Assembly (NCBI GenBank): GCA_020524525.2
Contig: CP129018.1
Coordinates: 1,802,115 to 1,866,114 of the forward strand
Direction: 5' to 3'
Length of the DNA stretch: 64,000 bases
DNA from: Bacillus tianshenii
GTDB taxonomy: Bacteria > Bacillota > Bacilli > Bacillales > Bacillaceae_N
Each line of letters begins with the position of its first letter. The first letter of the stretch is position 1. Shown piece after piece: positions 1 through 7,428 of the stretch. The notes under the pieces are model-generated. The model had not been told where the DNA came from and made no database searches. It saw nothing but the letters and a program-made list of their open reading frames with translations. A program made the translations under genes and the position numbers.

Positions 1-112
1 TGACATCTACCCTACCCCTTTTTTATCTGCTCTTATTTAATAGTATGTTATCAATTGTTCCGATTTCTCACAATCTTTTTTTCATATGTTTCCTAAAAAA
101 GCGACAGCATAC

Positions 113-144
113 GAAAAAAAAGCAACCGCAATATACGGCTGCTT
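113..144 (-). terminator. Intrinsic terminator of phoD
   Basis: Read on the minus strand, a 7-8 bp GC-rich stem (GCAGCCG pairing with CGGTTGC) is followed by a run of seven T. It lies just past the phoD stop codon and probably ends that transcript. Confidence 0.85.
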
Positions 145-153
145 TCTATGTAA

Positions 154-1767
154 TTAATTTGTCGTCATCGCTTGTTCTTTCACATTTAGAACAGGTTTCC
201 CATCTTCTACGACAAGTGAAGCACGAGTTGAAATAGGAGCACCTGGTTTTGTCACATACGGCACGACCTGAAAGTCAGTCTGCCAGCTTTGCTGTGTTAC
301 ATGACAACGCACATAGCCTCGTTGATTATTAAAAAATTTAATATGTGGGTTCTCGTTTAATACTTTTTCTGTGCTATCACGTATATCTGAACCGTCACCA
401 CCAGAAGAGATAGACGTACCGACAAATTCAACTGCTACATTTTCAGCATTCGAATCATCGAAGTTTGCCTTTACCTCGTTAGCCCAATTTGAATGAACAT
501 CTCCTGTTAAAACGATAGGATTTGAAATATTCTGCTGTCTTAGGTGATTTAAAATTCGCTGACGGGCTGCTGGATAACCATCCCATGCATCCATACTATA
601 GTACTCTGCATCCGGTCCCCACCCGTAATCTCTTCTGGCAAAAAAGACTTGTTGCGCCAAAACATTCCACTTCGCCTTCGAGGCAGAAAGTCCATTTAAA
701 AGCCATGTTTCTTGATCATCTCCTAATAAAGTACGTGTCGTATCAGTTGATTGGCTTGTCGGCTCATGCCAGCCATCTCCATTTGCTTGATCATCACGAT
801 ATTGACGTGTATCAAGCATATTGAACTCAACTAAATTACCAAAGGAAAAACGTCTATACAACTGAATTGCACCATTGCTTGGAAAGGATGTGCGCCGGAG
901 CGGCATATGTTCATAGTACGCTTGAAAAGCTAAGGACCTTCTCTTTAAGAACATTGCTTTTGTTTGCCGGTCAGGGTCTTGTGGTACATCTGCAGCCCAG
1001 TTGTTATCAACTTCGTGATCATCAAATGTAACAAGCCAAGGAAACTTAGCATGGGCAGCCTGGAGATCACTATCAAGCTTATACAGTGCATAACGATTTC
1101 GATAGTCTTCTAATGTATAAATCTCTGGATAAACTTGTTCAACCGGACGTACGCCTCTTGCATCATGAACACCTTCATAAATGTAGTCCCCTAAATGAAT
1201 GACAAGGTCAAGGTCATCCTTTGCCATATGCTGATACGCTGTGTAATGACCATTTATCCAATATTGACAGGAAGCAAAAGCAAAGGATAATTCCTCAACA
1301 TGGCTATTTAAAGCAGGAGCTGTCTTTGTTCTGCCAACAGGACTAATATCAGAACCTACTTTAAAGCGATAATAATACCAAGAGGATGGTTGAAGACTTG
1401 ATACTTCCACATGTACCGAGTGTGCGAGGTCTGGTTTTGAAAGCTCCGTTCCGCGCTGCACAATCTTATTAAACCCTTCATCCAAAGCAATTTCCCATTG
1501 CACCGGGAACGGACTTATTGGCATTCCCCCTCCATTTAACGGGTCAGGAGCGAGTCTTGTCCATAACACAATCCCATCAGGAAGCGGGTCTCCTGAAGCC
1601 ACACCTAAAGTAAAAGGATAAGCTGAAAACTTCGATTGAGCAGAAGCTTTTTGAAACGGTAACGCATTAAGCATTGAAACACCTACAGCGACTCCAGCTG
1701 CTTTTCCAGTTTTCTTTAGGAAACTTCGACGACCGAATACATGTGAATCCCAATCATTTTTCTTCAT
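154..1767 (-). CDS. phoD: Alkaline phosphatase D (PhoD family), Tat-exported
   Basis: A secreted phosphodiesterase/alkaline phosphatase that releases phosphate from organic phosphodiesters outside the cell. The N-terminus has a twin-arginine signal (GRRSFLKK near residue 12, hydrophobic stretch, processing site near ALPFQKASAQS), as in B. subtilis PhoD. The PhoD metal-site motifs are present in order: FASCQYW (Cys ligand), HLGDYIYEG, FDDHEVDNNW and TGDVHSNW. The start is the ATG at 1767: TAGGAGGGA lies 7 bases upstream, whereas an in-frame ATG nine codons earlier has no good ribosome binding site. About 537 residues, normal for the family. It appears monocistronic with its own terminator. I see no clear repeated PhoP box upstream. 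The Shine-Dalgarno lies inside a perfect inverted repeat (separate entry). Confidence 0.93.
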   Translation of the reverse strand: MKKNDWDSHVFGRRSFLKKTGKAAGVAVGVSMLNALPFQKASAQSKFSAYPFTLGVASGDPLPDGIVLWTRLAPDPLNGGGMPISPFPVQWEIALDEGFNKIVQRGTELSKPDLAHSVHVEVSSLQPSSWYYYRFKVGSDISPVGRTKTAPALNSHVEELSFAFASCQYWINGHYTAYQHMAKDDLDLVIHLGDYIYEGVHDARGVRPVEQVYPEIYTLEDYRNRYALYKLDSDLQAAHAKFPWLVTFDDHEVDNNWAADVPQDPDRQTKAMFLKRRSLAFQAYYEHMPLRRTSFPSNGAIQLYRRFSFGNLVEFNMLDTRQYRDDQANGDGWHEPTSQSTDTTRTLLGDDQETWLLNGLSASKAKWNVLAQQVFFARRDYGWGPDAEYYSMDAWDGYPAARQRILNHLRQQNISNPIVLTGDVHSNWANEVKANFDDSNAENVAVEFVGTSISSGGDGSDIRDSTEKVLNENPHIKFFNNQRGYVRCHVTQQSWQTDFQVVPYVTKPGAPISTRASLVVEDGKPVLNVKEQAMTTN

Positions 1768-1774
1768 TGTTTTA

Positions 1775-1812
1775 TCCCTCCTAGTCTTGTTCACTAACTA
1801 GTGTAGGAGGGA
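1775..1812. promoter_or_regulatory. Perfect 9-bp inverted repeat burying the phoD Shine-Dalgarno
   Basis: TCCCTCCTA (1775-1783) and TAGGAGGGA (1804-1812) are perfect inverse complements. In the phoD mRNA the downstream arm is the Shine-Dalgarno itself, so the hairpin would block ribosome access. On the plus strand the same repeat is followed by TTTTTT and would look like an intrinsic terminator, but no plus-strand gene lies upstream. The remainder of 1813-2045 is AT-rich and shows no gene. Confidence 0.55.
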
Positions 1813-2049
1813 TTTTTTAAGGGAGGATAAGATTTATGTATAGATTAGAAATAGGAAGAAAATTAGTTATTTTGTTCCATTATCTTTCCATTAAGCATTC
1901 AAAAGTTCCAGTTATTAAAATCAAACTCAACCTTAAACTTCTTATTTACAAACGAAAATAGACCTACCAAATTCAAGTATCTGAAAGAATAGCTCTAAAG
2001 CACGTCTCTTTTTTTGTTAAGTTTTTTAATTATTCGTAAATAAAATAAA

Positions 2050-2078
2050 AACGCAGATGGCATTGCATCTGCGTTTTT
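2050..2078 (-). terminator. Intrinsic terminator of the 54-residue gene
   Basis: ACGCAGATG and CATCTGCGT form a perfect 9-bp stem with a 6-base loop, flanked by T/A-rich tracts on both sides. It begins a few bases past the stop of the small gene at 2080. Confidence 0.8.
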
Positions 2079-2079
2079 A

Positions 2080-2244
2080 CTATCGTTGATTATTTATGAC
2101 TGATTGAAATGGCGCTGGGCTAAATTCACGAGCGTTTGTTGTACGTTTTTGATTTGGCTTGTAACGGTTTACTGTATGGTTTAAGACGTACACCATTATT
2201 CCACTAAAAAGTACAATTGTTAATGCCGCAAGCAAATACATCAT
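2080..2244 (-). CDS. Small single-pass membrane protein (54 aa), probably Fur-regulated
   Basis: I do not recognise this family. The frame codes for 54 residues starting MMYLLAALTIVLFSGIMVYV, so it begins with one transmembrane helix (residues 3-22). A basic, polar tail (NRYKPNQKRTTNAREF) follows, probably cytoplasmic. A strong ribosome binding site (GGTGAGGAGAA) sits before two adjacent ATG codons (2244 and 2241); either may be the start. A sigma-A-like promoter at 2316-2344 with a near-consensus Fur box just downstream, plus its own terminator, make a complete transcription unit and argue that the gene is real. The Fur box suggests expression under iron limitation. Function is unknown. Confidence 0.75.
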   Translation of the reverse strand: MMYLLAALTIVLFSGIMVYVLNHTVNRYKPNQKRTTNAREFSPAPFQSVINNQR

Positions 2245-2279
2245 TTCTCCTCACCGTCCCATTTCGTTTTTTCTATGTC

Positions 2280-2298
2280 GATAGTGATAATTATTATC
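2280..2298. promoter_or_regulatory. Fur box
   Basis: GATAGTGATAATTATTATC matches the 19-bp Fur consensus GATAATGATAATCATTATC at 17 of 19 positions. It lies about 17 bases downstream of the -10 element of the small membrane protein gene, where bound Fur would block transcription. Confidence 0.8.
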
Positions 2299-2315
2299 AG
2301 TTGTTCGTTAGGTTC

Positions 2316-2344
2316 ATTCTAGCACGAATGATTTTTATTTTCAA
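2316..2344 (-). promoter_or_regulatory. Sigma-A promoter of the small Fur-box gene
   Basis: On the minus strand: TTGAAA (-35), a 17-base spacer, then TAGAAT (-10). It lies in the gap after bpsB and points at the 54-residue gene. Confidence 0.7.
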
Positions 2345-2362
2345 TTAGAATTTTAAAAATGT

Positions 2363-2920
2363 TTAACGCTCCTTTTGCGGTGTAAAACGAGCTTTATGTG
2401 TAAATTTTGTTCGATAATTTGTATGCTGCATAAGTCCCTGCTCTTCAGCTGTAATGCGAACTTTCAAAATAATTCCATTTGCAAGTGAAAACATTAATGC
2501 CGTGTAATAGGCTTCAAACATCATCGGCAGGAGAAAGATCTCCATCGTAACAATTAAGTAATTTGGGTGCCGGATATATTTATAAGGCCCTTTTGAAATC
2601 ACATTAACGTTTGGCAGAACTAATATTTTCGTATTCCAAAAACGACCTAACGACTTTAAGCTCCAGAACCGGATATATTGGGCACTGACAAAAAGCACAA
2701 AAAATAATGGCCAAATTGGTGATAATTGGCGTTCAAGTGCCAGTACTTCTGTCAGTAAAGAGATAAAAAATGCGATGTGCAGGAAAACAATCCATTTATA
2801 ATGCTCTTTCCCAATTTCGATTGCACCATTTGCTTTCATCCATTTTTCATTTCCACGTGCAATGAATAATTCAAGCAGCCTTTGTATAATGACAATTGAA
2901 AATAATAGATAAAAGAACAT
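2363..2920 (-). CDS. bpsB: Isoprenylcysteine methyltransferase-like, alkylpyrone O-methyltransferase BpsB/YpbQ
   Basis: An integral membrane O-methyltransferase of the isoprenylcysteine carboxyl methyltransferase (ICMT/YpbQ) family. Several hydrophobic helices are followed by the family signature KGPYKYIRHPNYL, which binds S-adenosylmethionine. In B. subtilis BpsB methylates the triketide alkylpyrones made by BpsA. The start is the ATG at 2920, overlapping the bpsA stop as TAATG with GAGGGA upstream. An in-frame extension to 2941 would run into bpsA without a ribosome binding site. About 185 residues. It is translationally coupled to bpsA, which supports the shared pathway. Confidence 0.9.
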   Translation of the reverse strand: MFFYLLFSIVIIQRLLELFIARGNEKWMKANGAIEIGKEHYKWIVFLHIAFFISLLTEVLALERQLSPIWPLFFVLFVSAQYIRFWSLKSLGRFWNTKILVLPNVNVISKGPYKYIRHPNYLIVTMEIFLLPMMFEAYYTALMFSLANGIILKVRITAEEQGLMQHTNYRTKFTHKARFTPQKER

Positions 2921-4017
2921 TATGCATCCCTCGGTTTCCATTGAAGTAAAACAAACTCTGTACTAAACCCCGGTCCTAACGCACATACAAGACCATGCTC
3001 ACCTTCACTCCGATGTTGGTTTAAAAATTCTTTTAAGACAAATAGGATCGTGGCAGAGGACATATTTCCGTATTCCTTTAAGATTTTTCGAGAGATATCT
3101 AACTTTTCTTCAGGCAAGCTCAACGCTTCAGCATAGGCATCAAGCACCTTCTTTCCACCAGGATGTGCAATAAACGCTGTAATATCAGCGGACGACAACT
3201 GTTGTTTACGTAGAAAGCGGTTGGCTTCCTCAGCAAACCAATTGTGTACAAGAGACGGAATATCACGCGAGAAAATAACATATAAGCCATTTTCTTGCAC
3301 ATCCCACCCCATCACATCTAAGCTGTCCTTCATCAAAACAGCTTCTGTATGCACAAAGGTCGGGATATAGTCAGCGGATACGCTGGAGCGAAGGGAGGAT
3401 TGCTCTCCACATATAAGCGCACATGCCGCTCCATCACCAAATAGCGATGTCCCAATTAAGTTACTTTTGGACGTATCATCTTGTTGAAATGTAACGCTGC
3501 ATAGCTCAACACATATTAGCAAAACATTTGATTTTGGATAGGTTGTACAATATTCCAGCGCCCTTGCGAGTCCAGAAGCCCCACCACAGCATCCTAATCC
3601 CCAAATCGGAATTCGTTTTGTATAGGGTGAAAAATGAAGTCTATTCATTAGATAAGCATCAATAGAAGGGGCAGAAATCCCTGTAGTTGAAACGAAAAAA
3701 ACAGCATCAATTTCAGTAGCATCAACATTTTTCCGCAGTTTTTCCGAATTTAAACATCGATTAACAGCTTCTTCTGATAACGTGACAGCTGTATCAATAT
3801 ATAGCTTATTTTTTTCATGAAATGGTTTCTTATCCGCAAACCAGTTAATAGGAGCAGATACATATCGTTTTTCAACTTGTCCGTTTTCAAAAATTCGCAG
3901 CATCCGTTCAAGGTTACGAAATCTTCCATGAAATAACGTCTTTACAAATGTCATTGCCTCGTCTTGCTTTATTTCATGAGGAGGATTTGCTACACCGACA
4001 GAAGCAATAAATGCCAT
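2920..4017 (-). CDS. bpsA: Type III polyketide synthase BpsA (chalcone synthase-like)
   Basis: A homodimeric type III polyketide synthase that extends long-chain acyl-CoA with malonyl-CoA to alkylpyrones. The Cys-His-Asn triad is visible: the nucleophile region GLGCCGGASGLAR (Cys pair near 143-144), FIAHPGGKK (His), and YGNMSSATILF (Asn), plus the late CALGPGFSTE loop. About 365 residues, normal length. The ATG at 4017 is preferred (GGAGGTC 8 bases upstream); a TTG five codons earlier lies within that ribosome binding site. First gene of the bpsA-bpsB pair, divergent from the CheX-like gene. Confidence 0.93.
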   Translation of the reverse strand: MAFIASVGVANPPHEIKQDEAMTFVKTLFHGRFRNLERMLRIFENGQVEKRYVSAPINWFADKKPFHEKNKLYIDTAVTLSEEAVNRCLNSEKLRKNVDATEIDAVFFVSTTGISAPSIDAYLMNRLHFSPYTKRIPIWGLGCCGGASGLARALEYCTTYPKSNVLLICVELCSVTFQQDDTSKSNLIGTSLFGDGAACALICGEQSSLRSSVSADYIPTFVHTEAVLMKDSLDVMGWDVQENGLYVIFSRDIPSLVHNWFAEEANRFLRKQQLSSADITAFIAHPGGKKVLDAYAEALSLPEEKLDISRKILKEYGNMSSATILFVLKEFLNQHRSEGEHGLVCALGPGFSTEFVLLQWKPRDA

Positions 4018-4275
4018 ACTAATGACCTCCAATCTACTCGTCCATCATTAGTTTGAACATATTTGTAAATTTTAAACAAAATATTAAGTTTATCCTAACT
4101 GATCTCTCATACAATAAATGGTATTAGGAATATTCAGCCAATTCATACCGGTTTCCAGACACAAAAAGGATCTATTTTCCTATATTTTTTGTAATATTTT
4201 TCATCCAATGTCGATAATTGTTCTAGTAATATGTTATTATTTTTTTAAATGATAAAGAGTTTAGGGGGCTACAAA

Positions 4276-4734
4276 ATGTCCATCGGGGTTCAAGTAACAA
4301 GTATTTTAAACGGCACGATTGAAGCAGTGAACAGCATCATTCCAGTTGAACTACATATTGATAAGCCATCATTAATGACGCAGCCGCTTCAGCAATCATC
4401 CATCGGGGTCTTAATCGGAATGACAGGAGATGTTCGGGGGCGTATTGTTATCGTTGGTGATGAATCAACTTTAAGTAATATTGGAGAAATCATGTTTGGT
4501 ATGCCACTTGAAGGAGAAATGCTGCAATCATTTACTGGAGAACTTGGCAATATGATTGCTGGTAATATTTCTACGAATATTTCACAAAAAGGATTAACGA
4601 CAGATATCACACCACCGACCGTTATGGTAGGCCAAACAAAAATGTATGGCTTCGATCGGGCATTCCGCGTTCCAGTCAACATCCAAGACAAAGGTGAGAT
4701 TCAAATCATTTTGATGATTGAAGAAAAAAAATAA
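4276..4734 (+). CDS. cheX: CheX/CheC-like chemotaxis phosphatase
   Basis: A small protein of the CheX/CheC/FliY family, which dephosphorylates CheY-P. It carries one copy of the signature GELGNMIAGN, with the Glu and Asn that position the attacking water. A single motif and about 152 residues fit CheX rather than CheC. The ATG at 4276 is chosen because GGGGG lies 7 bases upstream; an in-frame ATG at 4249 has none. It stands alone on the plus strand, not in a chemotaxis operon, so its CheY-like partner is unclear. The CheY-like gene at 24.6 kb is one possible but unproven substrate. Confidence 0.85.
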   Translation: MSIGVQVTSILNGTIEAVNSIIPVELHIDKPSLMTQPLQQSSIGVLIGMTGDVRGRIVIVGDESTLSNIGEIMFGMPLEGEMLQSFTGELGNMIAGNISTNISQKGLTTDITPPTVMVGQTKMYGFDRAFRVPVNIQDKGEIQIILMIEEKK

Positions 4735-4755
4735 AATTCTTTTCACACAAAAAAC

Positions 4756-4795
4756 AAAACCATGTCTTTTTGAAACTTAATAGACATGGTTTTTT
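4756..4795. terminator. Bidirectional terminator between cheX and carbonic anhydrase
   Basis: AAAACCATGTCT pairs with AGACATGGTTTT across a 14-base loop, with T runs on both strands. It sits between two convergent genes and can serve both. Confidence 0.85.
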
Positions 4796-4804
4796 GATCG
4801 ATTT

Positions 4805-5377
4805 TTATTGTGTTACTAGTTCACCATTTTTACAAACAAGATCTAATTTGCCTGTTTTCGGATCAATAACTAATCCATGGACAGGGACATCTGTTGGAAA
4901 CAATGGATGTTTCTTAATTTGCGTTACAGAAGCTTGGACATTATCTTGCGGTGAATCAAACCCACTTAACCATTTATTAAAGTCAACACCAGAGTATTCA
5001 AGCAATTGATATTTTTCATCGGTTAAACCATGCTCACGTGCTTTTTCAATCATTTTATCTGCTCTAAGGCCAGTCATGCCGCAATCATAGTGACCAATTA
5101 CAAACACTTCTTCAGCTTGAAGCTCATAAACAGCAACGAGGATGCTTCGCATAATACTTCCATACGGATGAGTAATCATCGCCCCTGCGTTCTTAACCAT
5201 TTTGACATCACCATGGCCAATATTCATTGCTTTTGGAAGAAGCTCTGTCAAGCGTGTATCCATACATGTTAACACAACATACTTCTTGTTCGGATATTTC
5301 GTTGTTTCATAGGATTCATACTTTTTGTCTTGTACGAATCGGTCGTTGTAATTTAGAATCTCTTCTAATCTGCCCAT
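4805..5377 (-). CDS. Beta-carbonic anhydrase
   Basis: Zinc enzyme interconverting CO2 and bicarbonate. The beta-class zinc ligands are visible: CMDTR (Cys38 with Asp40-Arg42), then GHYDCG (His and Cys near residues 97 and 100). Length 190 residues, typical of the small Bacillus YtiB-like enzymes. The ATG at 5377 has an AGGAAA-type site upstream. Monocistronic by position, convergent with the CheX-like gene. Confidence 0.92.
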   Translation of the reverse strand: MGRLEEILNYNDRFVQDKKYESYETTKYPNKKYVVLTCMDTRLTELLPKAMNIGHGDVKMVKNAGAMITHPYGSIMRSILVAVYELQAEEVFVIGHYDCGMTGLRADKMIEKAREHGLTDEKYQLLEYSGVDFNKWLSGFDSPQDNVQASVTQIKKHPLFPTDVPVHGLVIDPKTGKLDLVCKNGELVTQ

Positions 5378-5471
5378 GCTACATTTCCTCCACTTTTTCT
5401 TTTTTCTTTTTTTCTATCTATTTTAAACAATTCGACTTTTTTTGCAAGCTCCCTGCACAGTAGAAAATAAA

Positions 5472-6254
5472 TTATAGCATTTCGTATGAAGGCGGAAGCC
5501 AGCGACCGATCTCCTTGCCATTAACTGCGTATACTTCACCGCTTCTCCGACACTTCGGAAAGGTAATAAAATCAATGATGTAATTTGTCACATCATCTAC
5601 AGAACCGATTTTCCAGTAGTCTGGCAGAGTCTCTCCTTTTTGTTCTGCATGCTGTTGCGCTTTTTCAATGACAGGTCGTGTCATATCTGTTAATGCAGCT
5701 GGTGAAATGGCATTCACTTGAATTGCATCTTTTTCAAGCTCCTTTGCTAATGTCCATGTCATACCAAGGATTCCTGCTTTCGCAGCACTATAATTCACTT
5801 GTCCAACCGTACCAACTAGGCCTGCTTGAGAGGTCATATTCAGAATCAGCCCGCCACTGCCTTGCTTCCGCATTTGCTGAACAACAGGCTGTGTTGTGAA
5901 AAACGTCCCCTTCACATGAACGTCAATCACCTCTTCGAATTCCTCTAACTTCATTTTGTACGACATCTTATCTCGAATAATACCGGCATTATTAATAAGC
6001 GTAGTGACTGTGCCAAACTTTTCTACAGCAGCATCCACAAGCTGCTGACCAACATTCTTATCCGTTACACACCCAACAACACCAACTGCTCTTCCGCCGC
6101 TCTTTCTAATTTCGTCTACCGTTTCGTTCACACACTCTTCCTGACGCCCATTTACAACAACAGCTGCTCCTTGTTGTGCTAGTTGTTTCGCTGTACTCTT
6201 TCCAATTCCTCTTGTAGAACCTGTGATAATAATAGCTTGCTTCTCCCATTTCAT
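5472..6254 (-). CDS. SDR-family oxidoreductase (FabG-like 3-oxoacyl reductase)
   Basis: Short-chain dehydrogenase/reductase using NAD(P)H. It has the Rossmann motif TGSTRGIGK near the N-terminus, NNAG, and the catalytic Ser (MTSQAG) with YSAAK (Tyr-x3-Lys). This matches FabG-like acyl reductases. The ATG at 6254 has AAGGAG 10 bases upstream; the longer in-frame start at 6311 lies inside yhfS. It is the last gene of the bioY-yhfT-yhfS cluster, 31 bases after yhfS. The context suggests a role with acyl-CoA intermediates made by YhfT and YhfS; substrate unknown. Confidence 0.88.
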   Translation of the reverse strand: MKWEKQAIIITGSTRGIGKSTAKQLAQQGAAVVVNGRQEECVNETVDEIRKSGGRAVGVVGCVTDKNVGQQLVDAAVEKFGTVTTLINNAGIIRDKMSYKMKLEEFEEVIDVHVKGTFFTTQPVVQQMRKQGSGGLILNMTSQAGLVGTVGQVNYSAAKAGILGMTWTLAKELEKDAIQVNAISPAALTDMTRPVIEKAQQHAEQKGETLPDYWKIGSVDDVTNYIIDFITFPKCRRSGEVYAVNGKEIGRWLPPSYEML

Positions 6255-6285
6255 CGTATCAACACTCCTTAGGTCATATTTGTTA

Positions 6286-7428
6286 CTAAATCCCCTCAAA
6301 AAGCGTCGCAAGTCCTAAGCCGCCACCAATCCCTAATGTCGCCAGGCCTTTCTTCAGTTGTTTTCTTTTCATTTCTGTAAAAAGCCTTGTGACAAGAATT
6401 GCTCCTGATGCGCCATATGGATGACCAAGTGCTAATGCTCCCCCTGAACAGTTAACCATTTCCTGTTTCAATCCTATTTCATTTAATGAAGCAATCACTT
6501 GAGAAGCAAATGCCTCATTAAACTCAACAATCTCAATCTCTGCAACAGATAGGCTTTGACGCTTAAGGAGCTTCTGAACAGCAGGAACAGGTCCTATTCC
6601 AAGGTAATTTGGGTCAACACCTGCTGCAGTAGCATCTACAAATCGTAATACAGGAGTTAGTCCATATTCCCTGCATTTCTGTTCTGACATGACAAGTACA
6701 AGCGCCGCTCCATCATTAATTGGACAAGCATTTCCGGCCGTAACCGTGCCGTTTTCAACAAAAATAGGCGGGAGTGCCGATAGCTTTTCAAATGTTGTCG
6801 TCGGACGTGGACATTCATCTTTTTCAGCACCGTGTATGCTAACAATTTCTTCATCAAACCAGCCATTACGCTGAGCTGCTACTGCTTTTTCATGACTATT
6901 CAATGCGTAACGGTCTTGTTGGTCTCTAGTGACATCATATTTACGAGCAACATTCTCTGCTGCAACCCCCATTTCAGGGTCCCCAATTGCCTCAGGTGAA
7001 AAGCGAGCCCTCTTAAAAATATGAGGCCCGCCAGGCTGATAAAGGGATGACGGCTTTTCAATTTTCCAAGGTGCTAAGCTTGTACTTTCAACTCCGCCAG
7101 CTAAATAAATGTCACCTGCTCCAGCTTGAATCAATCGTGCCGCTTGATTAATCGCTTCTAAGCCTGAACCACATTGACGGTCAACCGTAACACCTGGTAC
7201 CGAGACAGGCAAACCTGCTTCAAGGGCAGAAAGCCGCGCCAGATTACCGCCTGGTCCGACTGTGTTACCGAGTATGACATCGTCAATTTCAGTCGGGCAA
7301 ATTTGGCCCTGCTCTATAATCGTATTAATTAGCGGACTAACAAGCTTCTCGGGTGGAATATTCTTTAACATACCGCCAACCTTTCCAACAGCAGTCCGCT
7401 TTGCCATAACGATAACAGGCTGATTCAT
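6286..7428 (-). CDS. yhfS: Thiolase-family protein YhfS (acetyl-CoA acyltransferase-like)
   Basis: Thiolase fold, 380 residues. The acyl-accepting Cys is present (VDRQCGSGLE, Cys86), as is the His of GHPYG (His336). The C-terminal motif normally reading CIGGG, whose Cys acts as general base, reads LGIGGGLG here, with Gly366 in place of Cys. The DNA codon is GGG, so this is not a frame artefact. The protein may be non-decarboxylating only, altered in reaction, or a binding protein. Its ATG overlaps the yhfT stop by 4 bases (ATGA), so translation is coupled. It matches B. subtilis yhfS in the BirA-controlled yhfU-yhfT-yhfS operon. Confidence 0.88.
   Translation of the reverse strand: MNQPVIVMAKRTAVGKVGGMLKNIPPEKLVSPLINTIIEQGQICPTEIDDVILGNTVGPGGNLARLSALEAGLPVSVPGVTVDRQCGSGLEAINQAARLIQAGAGDIYLAGGVESTSLAPWKIEKPSSLYQPGGPHIFKRARFSPEAIGDPEMGVAAENVARKYDVTRDQQDRYALNSHEKAVAAQRNGWFDEEIVSIHGAEKDECPRPTTTFEKLSALPPIFVENGTVTAGNACPINDGAALVLVMSEQKCREYGLTPVLRFVDATAAGVDPNYLGIGPVPAVQKLLKRQSLSVAEIEIVEFNEAFASQVIASLNEIGLKQEMVNCSGGALALGHPYGASGAILVTRLFTEMKRKQLKKGLATLGIGGGLGLATLFEGI

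Noticed and set aside
1813-2045. A small gene or PhoP box between phoD and the Fur-regulated gene
   Set aside because: The stretch is AT-rich, without a frame of useful length with a ribosome binding site and without repeated TTAACA-type boxes.
6286-6311. SDR gene starting at 6311
   Set aside because: That start lies inside yhfS and lacks a ribosome binding site; ATG at 6254 has AAGGAG.
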